DNA of 64,000 nucleotides from Butyrivibrio sp. MC2013 (GTDB lineage: Bacteria; Bacillota; Clostridia; Lachnospirales; Lachnospiraceae), in the NCBI RefSeq assembly GCF_000424585.1, contig NZ_AUKE01000013.1, positions 1 through 64,000 of the forward strand, given 5' to 3'. Positions 52,601 to 61,050 of this stretch are shown piece after piece (the stretch's first letter is position 1; every line of letters begins with the position of its first letter). The notes under the pieces were generated by a model that saw only the letters and a list, made by a program, of their open reading frames with translations, had not been told where the DNA came from and ran no database searches. The translations under genes were made by a program, and so were the position numbers.

Positions 52601-53123
52601 CATCGGTGACAGTACGGATCCAGGCTTGGGAGACAATACAGATCCTGATGCAGGCTCAGGTACTGGTCCTGACGCTCCTTCAGGCTCCTATCCTGAATGG
52701 AATGCCACACAGGTCTATCTAGCAGGAGATATGGTCAGCTATGGCGGCAAGATTTACAGAGCTGCTTGGTGGACTCAGGGCGACAACCCTGAAAGTCAGG
52801 GGCAGTGGGGCCCATGGAAGCTTGTGGGAAATAATCCCGGTGTAGGTGCCGGTTCCGGAGGCAATACCGGAAGCGGCTTGGATGCCGGTTCGGACGCAGG
52901 CGGAACAAGCGGCCCGGCTACAGGAGATGCTACAAATCCGCCTGCAGGCGATACTGGTACTCCTGACACCTCTTTGGGCTCTTATCCTGAATGGAATGCC
53001 ACACAGGTCTATGTAGCAGGCGATATGGTCAGCTACGGCGGCAAGGTTTACAAAGCCGCATGGTGGACTCAGGGAGATAATCCTGAATCTCAGGGTGCAT
53101 GGGGACCATGGAAAATCCAATAA
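49698..53123 (+). CDS. Secreted chitinase with two GH18 domains and two CBM5/12
   Basis: A 1141-residue exported enzyme. Signal peptide ends near residue 35 (KKALAAS). The first GH18 domain (about 40-440) has GVSVGGWT and the catalytic FVDIDWEYP. A beta-rich domain (about 455-590) resembles the ChiC module. An acidic repeat linker (HEGTTPD twice) leads to a second, different GH18 domain (about 640-935) with ISVGGAEG and GVDIDLEG. Two chitin-binding CBM5/12 modules close the protein (WNATQVYLAGDMVSYGGK and its near copy). AGGAGG precedes the start. Endo and exo roles for the two sites are possible. Confidence 0.94.
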   Translation: MKRKRFGSLVVMALTLIMVFATVISPLGAKKALAASEAPAYRNVMYYGEWSIYSGQKNFYPGKIDGSQITHLNFAFLDMDSNGDLVLCDEHADFLAILPEQTGLTYGEPYAGVLGAMSILRTKYPNMKIGVSVGGWTRSGDFSAVAASADKRAHFAKNIAKFVDYLGFDFVDIDWEYPTAVRESDPAGNGVTIDEGCPGSEADTVNFTKLLQAIRDELRKLGDANQKYYELSVAMSASPSMMSKIEYDKVLGIVDFANMMTYDLNGAWNSYTGHQTALYTNPAYDPVNQKDGAYSVDACVQYLRNTYGNSIDYSKIVIGVAPYTRGWAGVQSDGRDAANPGLYATAEPNSVRADDGVMSGTFAYGDIESLKAKYQLNEYYDEVAQAAYYYSPSTGYFFTCDNERSVAAKGQYVKENGLGGLISWMASLDSANSITRTMKESLYGNAPLPVQDIKTGDIKAEVSVSASGNTYTFTIKNNELASENNTALKDAELFKKTVMFPKLYISTKSGNTLSAGSECGQVSTKGDVTVVDLSGVYAAKSMKPGSSHTFTLRTSGDADVNDIEGITMTQRILTSLDEFGTQSVYGAGSSATPGSDPEGNDDQHEGTTPDTEIGDDDNQHEGTTPENHYTDNGLLPQHMVTGYWHNFINGSANLKLSDVPSYYDMICVAFTDNTSVPGEVTFSLDDDLSRALGGYSKSEFISDIAALKEKGQHVIISVGGAEGRITINSAEAADRFANGLISIIEEYGFEGVDIDLEGSAVSGVDYIASALRKVHDHFGDGFIITMAPETFYIQAGRLANNDYTTSYLRLALQIKDILTVCYPQFYNSGSMVGYNDVIVNPGTADFITSLSTLIIEAGLRPDQVAVGVPSTSGAAGSGYVTPSVLEGAVNALVNGTSSGTFTAPRSYPTLRGVMTWSINWDATNNYEWGRAMAAAMDRIPVVENDGTITDPGTGSGTGSDEGGTTDPGIGDSTDPGLGDNTDPDAGSGTGPDAPSGSYPEWNATQVYLAGDMVSYGGKIYRAAWWTQGDNPESQGQWGPWKLVGNNPGVGAGSGGNTGSGLDAGSDAGGTSGPATGDATNPPAGDTGTPDTSLGSYPEWNATQVYVAGDMVSYGGKVYKAAWWTQGDNPESQGAWGPWKIQ

Positions 53124-53142
53124 TAATAATGTAAACTAAACA

Positions 53143-53180
53143 AAGAGAGGCATATCCTTGTGATATGCCTCTCTTATGTT
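53143..53180 (+). terminator. Terminator after the chitinase gene
   Basis: Perfect 14-bp arms AAGAGAGGCATATC (53143-53156) and GATATGCCTCTCTT (53162-53175) with a 5-base loop. Confidence 0.85.
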
Positions 53181-53302
53181 GATTGCCTTTGTTTGTTTTA
53201 AGATCATAGGTGAAGAGAACGATAACTGTTGAGAAGATAGTTGACAATATGGATCAAAAAATGTATCTTTAAAGCAGAAGTACTAATGGAGAGCAGAAGC
53301 AA

Positions 53303-53584
53303 ATGATAACAGAATGGCGTGACAAAGAAGCCGAAAAAATATGGAATATGAAATTTTCGACAAAGCTACCTCATGATATTCAGAAGACAGCGAGGAGAAA
53401 GCTTATAATGATTCACTCGGCTGCAAGCATCAATGATTTGAGAATACCTCCGTCCAATCATCTTGAAGAATTAAAAGGTGATCGAGAGGGACAGTATAGT
53501 ATTAGAATTAATGATCAATATCGAATCTGTTTTTATTGGAATAATGGAAATGTGATCATTCAAGACGTTGGTGATTATCACTAG
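53303..53584 (+). CDS. higB: HigB-family toxin
   Basis: A 93-residue RelE-superfamily toxin with IWNMKFSTKLPHDIQKTARRK at the N terminus and the family pattern LEELKGDREGQYSIRINDQYRICF then DVGDYH at the end (shortened in each case). It precedes its antitoxin gene, the order typical of higBA. GGAGAG lies upstream. Expected to cut ribosome-bound mRNA. Confidence 0.9.
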   Translation: MITEWRDKEAEKIWNMKFSTKLPHDIQKTARRKLIMIHSAASINDLRIPPSNHLEELKGDREGQYSIRINDQYRICFYWNNGNVIIQDVGDYH

Positions 53585-53597
53585 GGAGGTGACTATT

Positions 53598-53900
53598 ATG
53601 ATGAATTTAGAACCTGTATCACCAGGAGAAGTATTACAGGAAGAATTTCTGAAACCTATGAATGTAACAGCATATAGACTCGCTAAGGAGGTACACATTC
53701 CTCAGTCAAGAATCAGTGATATTATAACCGGTAAGAGAGGAATTACAGCTGACACTGCTATGAGATTTGCAATGTACTTTGGGACTACTCCGCAGTTCTG
53801 GCTGAATATTCAAAATCAGTATGATCTGGATATGCTTAAGGTATCAGGTAAGATTGTTGATATGTCCGATATCAGACCTTGCAATCTGATGCAAGGATAA
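53598..53900 (+). CDS. higA: HigA-family antitoxin
   Basis: A 100-residue XRE-type antitoxin: PVSPGEVLQEEFLKPMNVT, the helix-turn-helix YRLAKEVHIPQSRISDIITG, then FGTTPQFWLNIQNQYDL. GGGAGGTG precedes ATG 53598; an upstream in-frame frame start at 53568 is inside higB. It should neutralise HigB and repress the operon. Confidence 0.92.
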   Translation: MMNLEPVSPGEVLQEEFLKPMNVTAYRLAKEVHIPQSRISDIITGKRGITADTAMRFAMYFGTTPQFWLNIQNQYDLDMLKVSGKIVDMSDIRPCNLMQG

Positions 53901-54050
53901 AGGAACATGATGTCAGGTTCAGGGAAAAGCTTGCAAGCAAAGTACTAAATCTATGATATATATTTATTTTTATAACATTAATTCACGTTAAATGGTAAAA
54001 ATAATCTGTATTGATATGTGATATCTTGACTTTATTACAGAGGATGCAGA

Positions 54051-56570
54051 TTGAAGAAGAGATATATCATCATCATTAATATCATGATAGTAGGTTTGAT
54101 CCTGTTCATTATCGTGAAATACGCCAATGACAGGGCATCAGAATCAAACCATGTTTCTGTTGCGTCTTTTGAGAAGATGACAACGACCACAGAGCAGATT
54201 ATCGCCAATTATCTGGAGGATGAGCAGCATCTGTGCGATATCTGGTCCAATTATATAAACAGGTCTGCGGAAGCAGGGATTCCAATGACCATTGATGATG
54301 CTATATCATATATCAGAAAAGCCAAGATTTCTCCTGAAATATCAGGGCACCTTATCTATATTGATGACGGCTCCATGGCAGGCATTTCCACATCTGCCAG
54401 TACTACTGATGAGTCAGATTATTCAATTGATTATTCCAATATTCCTATTTTTGAAAACCTGGAGATAAGTAATGTAAATGGTGTGGTCAACCTCACAAGG
54501 GCCTATACCAATCCCTTAAACGGCGTCCAGTCCATAGCTTTCCTGAATAATGTAAAAGTTAGGGATGAAAAAACTGAAGCAATGCGGGAAGGACTTCTCA
54601 TTAGAGTGGTACCCGTAAGCCGCCTTGAGCAAAAGCTGGTATTCTTAAAGGGCGAGTATGAGAATGTTGAGATCTCAATAATAGATTGGGATGGAGACTA
54701 CATGATCCATGGTAAGTCTCTCAAAAACAGCAATTTCTTTGAGTATTTTAAGTCTTACAACCCTATGTCCGCCCAGGATTATAACAAGGTGGTAGAAACT
54801 ATCCGCACGGGAATAGGATCCATGCATATCCGTAATTCCCAAAATGCTGACAGTGTGATCGCTTATACTCCACTTAGTGGCCTGGAGTCCTGGTATCTTG
54901 TAGCTTATATTCCCACTAAGGAGCTTACGGTCAACAGGTCTATAGACTGGATGCTTCTTGGAATTGTGTCAGCAGGCCTATTGGTCCTGCTTCTTTGCAA
55001 TCTGCTGATAATCCTTAGCTTTAACAGAAAGCTTCAGGTAGCAGCAGAGGCGGCAAATCAGGCAAACGAAGCCAAATCCCATTTCCTCTCAACGATGTCC
55101 CATGATATCAGGACTCCCATGAATGCCATTATAGGCATGAATGAGATGATCCTTAGAAGCAGCCTGGAAGAGAAGACTCTTGTCTATGCAGAGAGCATCA
55201 GGACTGCAGGAAATACCCTTCTTGGGATCATCAATGATATCCTGGATTTTTCAAAGATAGAAGCCGGCAAGATGGAGATCATGGAGGTGGATTACAATTT
55301 TGTGTCCTTATTAAATGATCTCGTAAACATGGTCCAGAACAGGGCGGAGGAAAAGGGCCTTAGCTTTGAGCTAGATGTAGATAGAAATATACCAAGAATA
55401 TTACATGGCGATGAAATTAGGATCAAACAGGTCATCACCAATATCCTTTCAAATGCGGTGAAGTATACAAAAGAGGGAGGTGTCATTTTTGCTATAACCG
55501 CAAATAAATGCGAGGACGATGCAGATCAAGTGATCCTACATGTAAGTGTGAGGGATACGGGAATAGGTATCAGGAAAGAAGATCTTGATAAACTATTTGT
55601 GGCATTTGAGAGGATTGAGGAAAAGAAAAACCGAAATATAGAAGGAACAGGACTGGGGATGGCTATCGCCCAGAGTTTTCTGAATATGATGGGAAGTAAG
55701 ATCCGGGTGGAAAGCGAATATGGCAAGGGATCGGAGTTTTCCTTTGACCTTAAGCAAAAGGTTGCAGACTGGGAGCCTCTTGGCGACTTTGAATCGGCCT
55801 TTAAGCATTTCCTTAGTGAGAGAAAAAGGTACAGAGTACAGTTTGTGGCGCAGGGGGCGAAAATACTGGTGGTGGATGATACTGAGGTTAATCTCAAGGT
55901 ATTCGTAAGCCTTCTTAGTGAAACAAGAATGCAGATAGATACTGCAGACAGCGGTGATGCCGGCATAGCTCGCTTTAAGAGAAAGCACTACGATGTGATC
56001 TTCCTCGATCATATGATGCCGGATAAGGATGGCATAGAGACTCTGAAGGAAATGAGAGAGTGCAAGGACTCGCCAAACCAAAAGACCCCTGTAATATGCC
56101 TTACTGCAAATGCGATCTCCGGAATGAGGGAAATGTACATTAATGCAGGCTTTGACGATTATCTGACAAAGCCTATTGATACAGGCAGGCTTGAAAGTAT
56201 GCTTATGAGGTATCTGCCTCAGGACCTTATTGAGAAGACGGATATTGATGATAAAGAGCTTGGATCTCCGGATACTGAAATTGCAGATAAAGCCGCTGAT
56301 AGCAGGCATAGCATATTGCTGATAGATAATGACGTTGATCATTTGCGCAGGGCAAAAGATTGGCTGTCAGATGATTACAAGGTAGTGGTAGTCAAGTCCG
56401 GGGAGCAGGCAAGGTCCTATCTGGAAAAGCATGAAACAGAGCTCATAGTTCTTGATAAAGATAACGAAATAAATAGTGAATTTGAGGGAGGCAGGGTCCT
56501 TAGAAATAATTTCAAAGAGCTTGGAAGGGATGAGCTTATATCACAGGTAAATGATTTTTTTGGTAACTGA
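54051..56570 (+). CDS. Hybrid histidine kinase with receiver and degenerate second receiver
   Basis: An 839-residue membrane sensor. Transmembrane helix 1 (IIIINIMIVGLILFIIV), an extracellular dCache-like region (about 25-300), helix 2 (MLLGIVSAGLLVLLLCNLLII), HisKA with phosphoacceptor His in STMSHDIRTPMNAI near residue 352, HATPase (N box SNAVKYT, G boxes DTGIGI and GTGLGMAI), and a receiver with Asp in VIFLDHMMPD near residue 653. The tail (ILLIDNDVDHLRRAKDWL) is a second, incomplete receiver. TTG start at 54051 with AGAGGA upstream. It likely passes phosphate through the nearby HPt protein. Confidence 0.92.
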   Translation: MKKRYIIIINIMIVGLILFIIVKYANDRASESNHVSVASFEKMTTTTEQIIANYLEDEQHLCDIWSNYINRSAEAGIPMTIDDAISYIRKAKISPEISGHLIYIDDGSMAGISTSASTTDESDYSIDYSNIPIFENLEISNVNGVVNLTRAYTNPLNGVQSIAFLNNVKVRDEKTEAMREGLLIRVVPVSRLEQKLVFLKGEYENVEISIIDWDGDYMIHGKSLKNSNFFEYFKSYNPMSAQDYNKVVETIRTGIGSMHIRNSQNADSVIAYTPLSGLESWYLVAYIPTKELTVNRSIDWMLLGIVSAGLLVLLLCNLLIILSFNRKLQVAAEAANQANEAKSHFLSTMSHDIRTPMNAIIGMNEMILRSSLEEKTLVYAESIRTAGNTLLGIINDILDFSKIEAGKMEIMEVDYNFVSLLNDLVNMVQNRAEEKGLSFELDVDRNIPRILHGDEIRIKQVITNILSNAVKYTKEGGVIFAITANKCEDDADQVILHVSVRDTGIGIRKEDLDKLFVAFERIEEKKNRNIEGTGLGMAIAQSFLNMMGSKIRVESEYGKGSEFSFDLKQKVADWEPLGDFESAFKHFLSERKRYRVQFVAQGAKILVVDDTEVNLKVFVSLLSETRMQIDTADSGDAGIARFKRKHYDVIFLDHMMPDKDGIETLKEMRECKDSPNQKTPVICLTANAISGMREMYINAGFDDYLTKPIDTGRLESMLMRYLPQDLIEKTDIDDKELGSPDTEIADKAADSRHSILLIDNDVDHLRRAKDWLSDDYKVVVVKSGEQARSYLEKHETELIVLDKDNEINSEFEGGRVLRNNFKELGRDELISQVNDFFGN

Positions 56571-56640
56571 TATTTGAAAATAGAGATAGTTTTGACAGGC
56601 GGATCACTTAAGCTATATGACCGTATAGCAAGGAGAGAAT

Positions 56641-57945
56641 ATGACTAAGGGAATAAAGAAAGCTATATCGACTGTACTTATGTTATCACTTGTGGCAGCC
56701 TGCACTGGCTGCGGACAAAGCTCTGAAGAGACCGGAGAGTTTTCGCCAAAATACTCATCAGATACAGAATACAAGCTGTCCGTAGCGGGGACTTATTCTA
56801 ATTTTGAGTCTTTGGAAAGTGCCATCGAAAGGTTCTATGCTTACTATCCAAATGGCGAGATCGAATATACCTACCTTGATGATTACAGAAATACCATAGT
56901 CCATGCACTGGCTGGGCAGGAAGCGCCTGATATATATGTGGTACAGCCATGGATGTTCAAGGATCCACAGTTTACTTCCCTCTTTGAAAGCGCAGAGGTT
57001 CTTTCTGATCCCGACCTTAAGATTGACCTTTCCCAGATCCGTTCCGGAGTCAGATGGGAGATGGAAAACGGAGATGTTCTGGCGCTGCCCATATTTGCCA
57101 GCTCCATTGGAATGCTGGTCAATGAGGATATCTTTGCCAAAGAGAAGCTTGAAGTGCCTGCAGATTATGAAAGCCTTGTCAAATGCTGTGATAAGCTTAA
57201 GGCAGCAGGCTATGAATCTCCTGTTATGGGGGCCAATACCAACACTTCACCGGGTATTGGCTACGCCTTTGCTTATCCTGTCTTTGCCAAAGCAGTAAAG
57301 GATGACAGAACTGTTGAAGAGGGGCTAAATGCCCTTGATCCTTCTGCCGGCGAAGTGATGAGGGATTCTCTTGTCAGGGTAAAAGAGTTTGTAGATAGCA
57401 GCTGCATAGATGTGGATAAATGCACGGCGGAAATAGAAGATGATTATAATGCTGTGATCATGCGTTTCTTTGAGGGAGATGTACCCATGATGCTCTGCTC
57501 CGGAGATGTGGTTTCAGGGACCAGAAAGCGCGAGAGTAAGTCTGAAGCATTTATAGAGAAGCCATTTAAATACAGCTTCTACGTAGCGCCCTCCGGAGAC
57601 AAGGGCGGCTACTACATGGACTCTGTATCCATTCTCTTTAGCGTCAATAAGAATAGCAGCTCCCTTGATATGACCAATGAATTCATCAGATTTCTCACCA
57701 GCAAAGGGGAACTGGGCCTTATGGCAGAAGAGAAGGGGCTGATCACCCCCACCAAAGACTACTCCATTGACGAAGTATATGCATCCCTGTCGGACTTTCC
57801 CGGGGACAGGACTATAAGCTTTAATGACATAGAGCTCCTTGATACTGCGGTAAAAGAGTTCAGGGCAGCAGCGTATGCTGTGGTCAATGGTGAGATGACT
57901 GTAGATGAAGCTGTATCAGCCTATGGCAGCTTGTTCGGCGAATGA
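56641..57945 (+). CDS. Solute-binding lipoprotein, family 1
   Basis: A 434-residue lipoprotein (lipobox VAACTGC region near residue 20) of the ABC sugar-binding type: FESLESAIERFYAYYPNGEI, QPWMFKDPQF and the C-terminal EFIRFLTSKGELGLMAEEKG. No permease genes are next to it. Placed directly after the hybrid kinase, it may serve as a ligand-presenting partner for the sensor, as in chemosensory binding proteins, and not as a transporter part. Confidence 0.82.
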   Translation: MTKGIKKAISTVLMLSLVAACTGCGQSSEETGEFSPKYSSDTEYKLSVAGTYSNFESLESAIERFYAYYPNGEIEYTYLDDYRNTIVHALAGQEAPDIYVVQPWMFKDPQFTSLFESAEVLSDPDLKIDLSQIRSGVRWEMENGDVLALPIFASSIGMLVNEDIFAKEKLEVPADYESLVKCCDKLKAAGYESPVMGANTNTSPGIGYAFAYPVFAKAVKDDRTVEEGLNALDPSAGEVMRDSLVRVKEFVDSSCIDVDKCTAEIEDDYNAVIMRFFEGDVPMMLCSGDVVSGTRKRESKSEAFIEKPFKYSFYVAPSGDKGGYYMDSVSILFSVNKNSSSLDMTNEFIRFLTSKGELGLMAEEKGLITPTKDYSIDEVYASLSDFPGDRTISFNDIELLDTAVKEFRAAAYAVVNGEMTVDEAVSAYGSLFGE

Positions 57946-58010
57946 GTCCGGCTTTATTGGCAGAGCATAGCCGGTAGAACAGATAGTTGCAGCTTCAAAG
58001 ATTGTCAGCT

Positions 58011-58592
58011 TCAAAGACCGGATAGTATCTGCATGGACAGAGCCCTGGCCTCATCATAATCAAGATTACTGATAAGTCCGTCCAGGATCTTAAGTTCCTC
58101 TGATAGCTCCCTGCTGCAGTCGTAGGCCATAAGCTGCCTTGCAGCTTCTTCGGCAGCGCTCAGGTCAAAGTCATCTATTGCTGCGAGCAGCTCCTTTAAG
58201 TAACCGGAAACTTTATTTTTGTCGAATACTTTATGAGCGGCGTAATTTTGGCCAGCGTAGGGTTCAAGATAGGGCTTTAGAGCCTTGAAGGAGTCAAGGA
58301 CAGCGGGGGTGAGCTCCAGGAGCTGACCCAGATCACCTTCTTTACCCAGCTTTTCAAGACTGTAGAAGTCTTCGCCAAGCTCCATGGCTCCTATCATGCG
58401 GCAGGTGGTCTTAAGGGAATGTACCTGAATGGTATAGTTATGCAGATCCTTATCTGCGAGATATTTTTGTGTGAGAGCGACCTTATCGTCCATCAGCTTG
58501 TAGACGTCGCCAAGCAGCTCCGTAAACAGCTCATAGGAGCCGGAATTTTTGACTGCTTTATCTATATCAATACCGGGGATATTAATGCTCAT
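58011..58592 (-). CDS. HPt phosphotransfer protein
   Basis: A 193-residue helical protein. The HPt signature is VHSLKTTCRMIGAMELGEDF with the phosphorylatable His near residue 54, and EKLGKEGDLGQLL follows. A second helical half (about 115-190) lacks a His and is likely regulatory or structural. It is on the opposite strand, divergent from the REC-HD-GYP gene. It should shuttle phosphate between the hybrid kinase and a response regulator. Confidence 0.83.
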   Translation of the reverse strand: MSINIPGIDIDKAVKNSGSYELFTELLGDVYKLMDDKVALTQKYLADKDLHNYTIQVHSLKTTCRMIGAMELGEDFYSLEKLGKEGDLGQLLELTPAVLDSFKALKPYLEPYAGQNYAAHKVFDKNKVSGYLKELLAAIDDFDLSAAEEAARQLMAYDCSRELSEELKILDGLISNLDYDEARALSMQILSGL

Positions 58593-58764
58593 TAGCTGGC
58601 CCTCTTTTTGGACTATATTACCGGTGAGTTGAAGGATAAATGGATACAGGATATCATTAATTGGGGCTGATCATGGTCCATAGATATTATCGGCATTTGT
58701 CGCAACTTACAAAAGCAGCAGGCGCTCATAGAGAAGAGACAATGATATCTGATAGGAGGACAAG

Positions 58765-59787
58765 ATGATTCCGCAGATCGTAGTTGTTGATGATGATCCC
58801 ATAATTCTGAAGAATACCTGGAACACACTTACAGATGCAGGCTTTAAGGTGATAATATTTAAGTCCGGAAGAGCTCTCCTTGAATATACACAGGATAATG
58901 CCGCTCCGGATCTTATCCTCATGGATATCAATATGCCTGAGATGGACGGCTTTGAAGTTATCAGGGAGCTTGGGAAAAGCGAGACTGCCTGGAAAAACAC
59001 GCCGGTGATCTTCCTGACAGCCAATGAAGATGAGGATACCGAGACCAGGGGACTGGCCCTGGGCGCCATGGACTTTATCAGAAAGCCCTTTGTGGTAAGC
59101 GTCCTGGTGCTGAGAATAAAGCATGCTGTGGAGCTTATCAGGCTGCAGCGGGATCTGGAGAGCATGGTAGATGAGAAGACCAGGGAAAATGAGAACCTCT
59201 TTCTGCACGTAGTAGAGAGTCTGGCAGATGCCATTGATGCCAAGGATAATTATACAAAAGGTCATTCTGGAAGAGTGGCATCATATTCAAAGGATATCGC
59301 CGCAAGGTATGGCTATGATGAAAAGAGGCAGGACAAGATTTTTATGATGGGCCTTTTACATGATGTGGGCAAGATAGGCGTGCCGGATGAAGTTATCAAT
59401 AAGCCGGGAAGGCTTACAGATGAGGAGTTTGCCTGTATAAAAAAGCATCCTGCAATAGGCGGCAAGATCCTGGGTAATATAAGGGAGATGCCGGAGCTTC
59501 AAGCAGGAGCCAAGTGGCATCATGAAAGATATGACGGAAAAGGATATCCGGAGGGCCTGTCAGGGGAGGATATCCCGGAAGAAGCCAGGATCATAGCTGT
59601 AGCAGATGCCTATGATGCGATGACCAGTAAGAGGAGTTATAGAGATGCTCTTCCTCAGGAAGTGGTCAGAGCAGAGATAGAAAAGGGCAAGGGAAGCCAG
59701 TTTGATCCCAGATTTGCAGATATCATGCTGGAAATGATCGATGATGACAAAGACTATCTTATGCGGGATGATCCGCCGGATAAATAA
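58765..59787 (+). CDS. Response regulator with HD-GYP domain
   Basis: A 340-residue RpfG-type protein: receiver with Asp in LILMDINMPEMDGF near residue 55, followed by an HD-GYP domain with LLHDVGKIGVPDEV and HHERYDGKGYPEGLSGE. HD-GYP enzymes hydrolyse cyclic di-GMP, so the pathway probably lowers c-di-GMP in response to the sensor. ATG 58765 follows GATAGGAGGACAAG. Divergent from the HPt gene. Confidence 0.93.
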   Translation: MIPQIVVVDDDPIILKNTWNTLTDAGFKVIIFKSGRALLEYTQDNAAPDLILMDINMPEMDGFEVIRELGKSETAWKNTPVIFLTANEDEDTETRGLALGAMDFIRKPFVVSVLVLRIKHAVELIRLQRDLESMVDEKTRENENLFLHVVESLADAIDAKDNYTKGHSGRVASYSKDIAARYGYDEKRQDKIFMMGLLHDVGKIGVPDEVINKPGRLTDEEFACIKKHPAIGGKILGNIREMPELQAGAKWHHERYDGKGYPEGLSGEDIPEEARIIAVADAYDAMTSKRSYRDALPQEVVRAEIEKGKGSQFDPRFADIMLEMIDDDKDYLMRDDPPDK

Positions 59788-59831
59788 AGGGCTATAAAAG
59801 CCGGGGACGGAGAAAAGGGGACTTGATTATT

Positions 59832-60641
59832 ATGAAAGATCAGCTGATCAAAAGGGGAGCCGCAGTACTTGTGACTATGGGCGTGGTGGCAGCAGTCACC
59901 ATCGCAGGAGCGGGAGATATGGGAGATGGAGCAGGAGAACTTGAAGGCCTTATCTGGAGTGATGAGTTTGACGGAGATAGCCTGAACAGGGACTATTGGA
60001 ACGTAGAAGTAAACGGCTATGGCGGCTGGAATAACGAGCTGCAGTTTTATCTTGATAATCCGGATACTGTAAGTGTAAGTGACGGCACACTGAAGATAAG
60101 AGCCAGTAAGGTGAAGTTCTGGAACAAGCCTTACAGCTCCGCAAGGCTCAATACAGATGGCAAGGTGTCTCTTGATTTTAGCAGGATAGAAGCCAGGATG
60201 AAGCTTCCCTGCTTTATGGGAGCGTGGCCCGCATTCTGGCTTATGGGGACCAATGGCCAGGAGTGGCCTGCTTGCGGAGAGATAGATGTGGTAGAGACTA
60301 TTAATGATGAAGGTATAGTATATGGCTCTGCCCATTGGCCCAGCCTCTCACCGGGCAAGCAAAATGACAGCGTATCCGGAGGCACGCAAGGGTATGATAT
60401 TGATATTACTGACTGGCATGTCTATGGCATAGAAAGAGATGAGGAGAAGATCATCTGGTACGTGGATGATCACAAGTATTCCTCTGCGTATTTAAATGAC
60501 AATGCATTAAAGGCACCGCTCTCGGGAGAGCAATACGTGCTGCTCAATCTTGCCATAGGCGGCAACTGGCCGGGCTTTAAGATTGATGACACAGCCCTTC
60601 CTGCCACACTTGAAGTGGATTATGTAAGAGCATATAAGTAA
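59832..60641 (+). CDS. GH16 family endo-beta-glucanase (laminarinase-like)
   Basis: An exported 269-residue enzyme. A hydrophobic segment (AAVLVTMGVVAAVTIAGAG) at the N terminus is followed by a GH16 domain: WSDEFDGDSLNRDYW, the catalytic EIDVVE box in ACGEIDVVETIN, and DWHVYGIERDEEKIIWYVD, YVLLNLAIGGNWPG. Likely beta-1,3 or mixed-linkage glucans. ATG 59832 fits AAGGGG upstream better than TTG 59823. It follows the HD-GYP gene by 44 bp. Confidence 0.9.
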   Translation: MKDQLIKRGAAVLVTMGVVAAVTIAGAGDMGDGAGELEGLIWSDEFDGDSLNRDYWNVEVNGYGGWNNELQFYLDNPDTVSVSDGTLKIRASKVKFWNKPYSSARLNTDGKVSLDFSRIEARMKLPCFMGAWPAFWLMGTNGQEWPACGEIDVVETINDEGIVYGSAHWPSLSPGKQNDSVSGGTQGYDIDITDWHVYGIERDEEKIIWYVDDHKYSSAYLNDNALKAPLSGEQYVLLNLAIGGNWPGFKIDDTALPATLEVDYVRAYK

Positions 60642-60672
60642 GGCATGTCCGGATATTGTGATCACAAGCAGA

Positions 60673-60722
60673 CTGTCAATAGGTCAATAGGCAAAATGGT
60701 TTTAGCCTATTGACAGTTTTTC
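60673..60722 (+). terminator. Terminator after the GH16 gene
   Basis: CTGTCAATAGG (60673-60683) pairs perfectly with CCTATTGACAG (60706-60716), then T residues. A partial extra copy of GTCAATAGG lies inside the loop. Confidence 0.8.
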
Positions 60723-60747
60723 TTAATAAGGATAAAATTAAGATAAA

Positions 60748-60761
60748 AGTTAGCTATAACT
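60748..60761. promoter_or_regulatory. Possible iron-regulator site upstream of feoA
   Basis: AGTTA and TAACT form an inverted repeat around GCTA, about 40 bp before the feoA start. The shape is similar to DtxR/IdeR-type operators, but similarity is short. Confidence 0.35.
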
Positions 60762-60802
60762 AATTATAAATATCATCTGCTAACAGGTATTAGGAGGTTC
60801 TT

Positions 60803-61015
60803 ATGACATTAAATGAAGCAAAGCTGGGAGAGGAGTATTTGATTGACTCCGTAGATACAGTGGGTGATGAGGAGATGGAGAGCTTTCTCTTTTCCCTGGG
60901 CTGCTATAGCGGAGAGAAGATCACAGTTGTAGACAGGAAACGAAATCTGGTAGTCGCTATTAAGGATGCAAGATATAATATTGACCCTGAGTTAGCTACC
61001 GCTATCAGAATTTAG
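60803..61015 (+). CDS. feoA: FeoA, ferrous iron transport accessory protein
   Basis: A 70-residue SH3-like protein (LNEAKLGEEYLIDSVD, SFLFSLGCYSGEKITVV) directly upstream of feoB. It supports FeoB-dependent Fe2+ uptake. TAGGAGG precedes the start. The gap to feoB is 35 bp, so both are one operon. Confidence 0.9.
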   Translation: MTLNEAKLGEEYLIDSVDTVGDEEMESFLFSLGCYSGEKITVVDRKRNLVVAIKDARYNIDPELATAIRI

Positions 61016-61050
61016 TTATATCAATTTTTGTTTTTCGGGAGGGAAAGATA

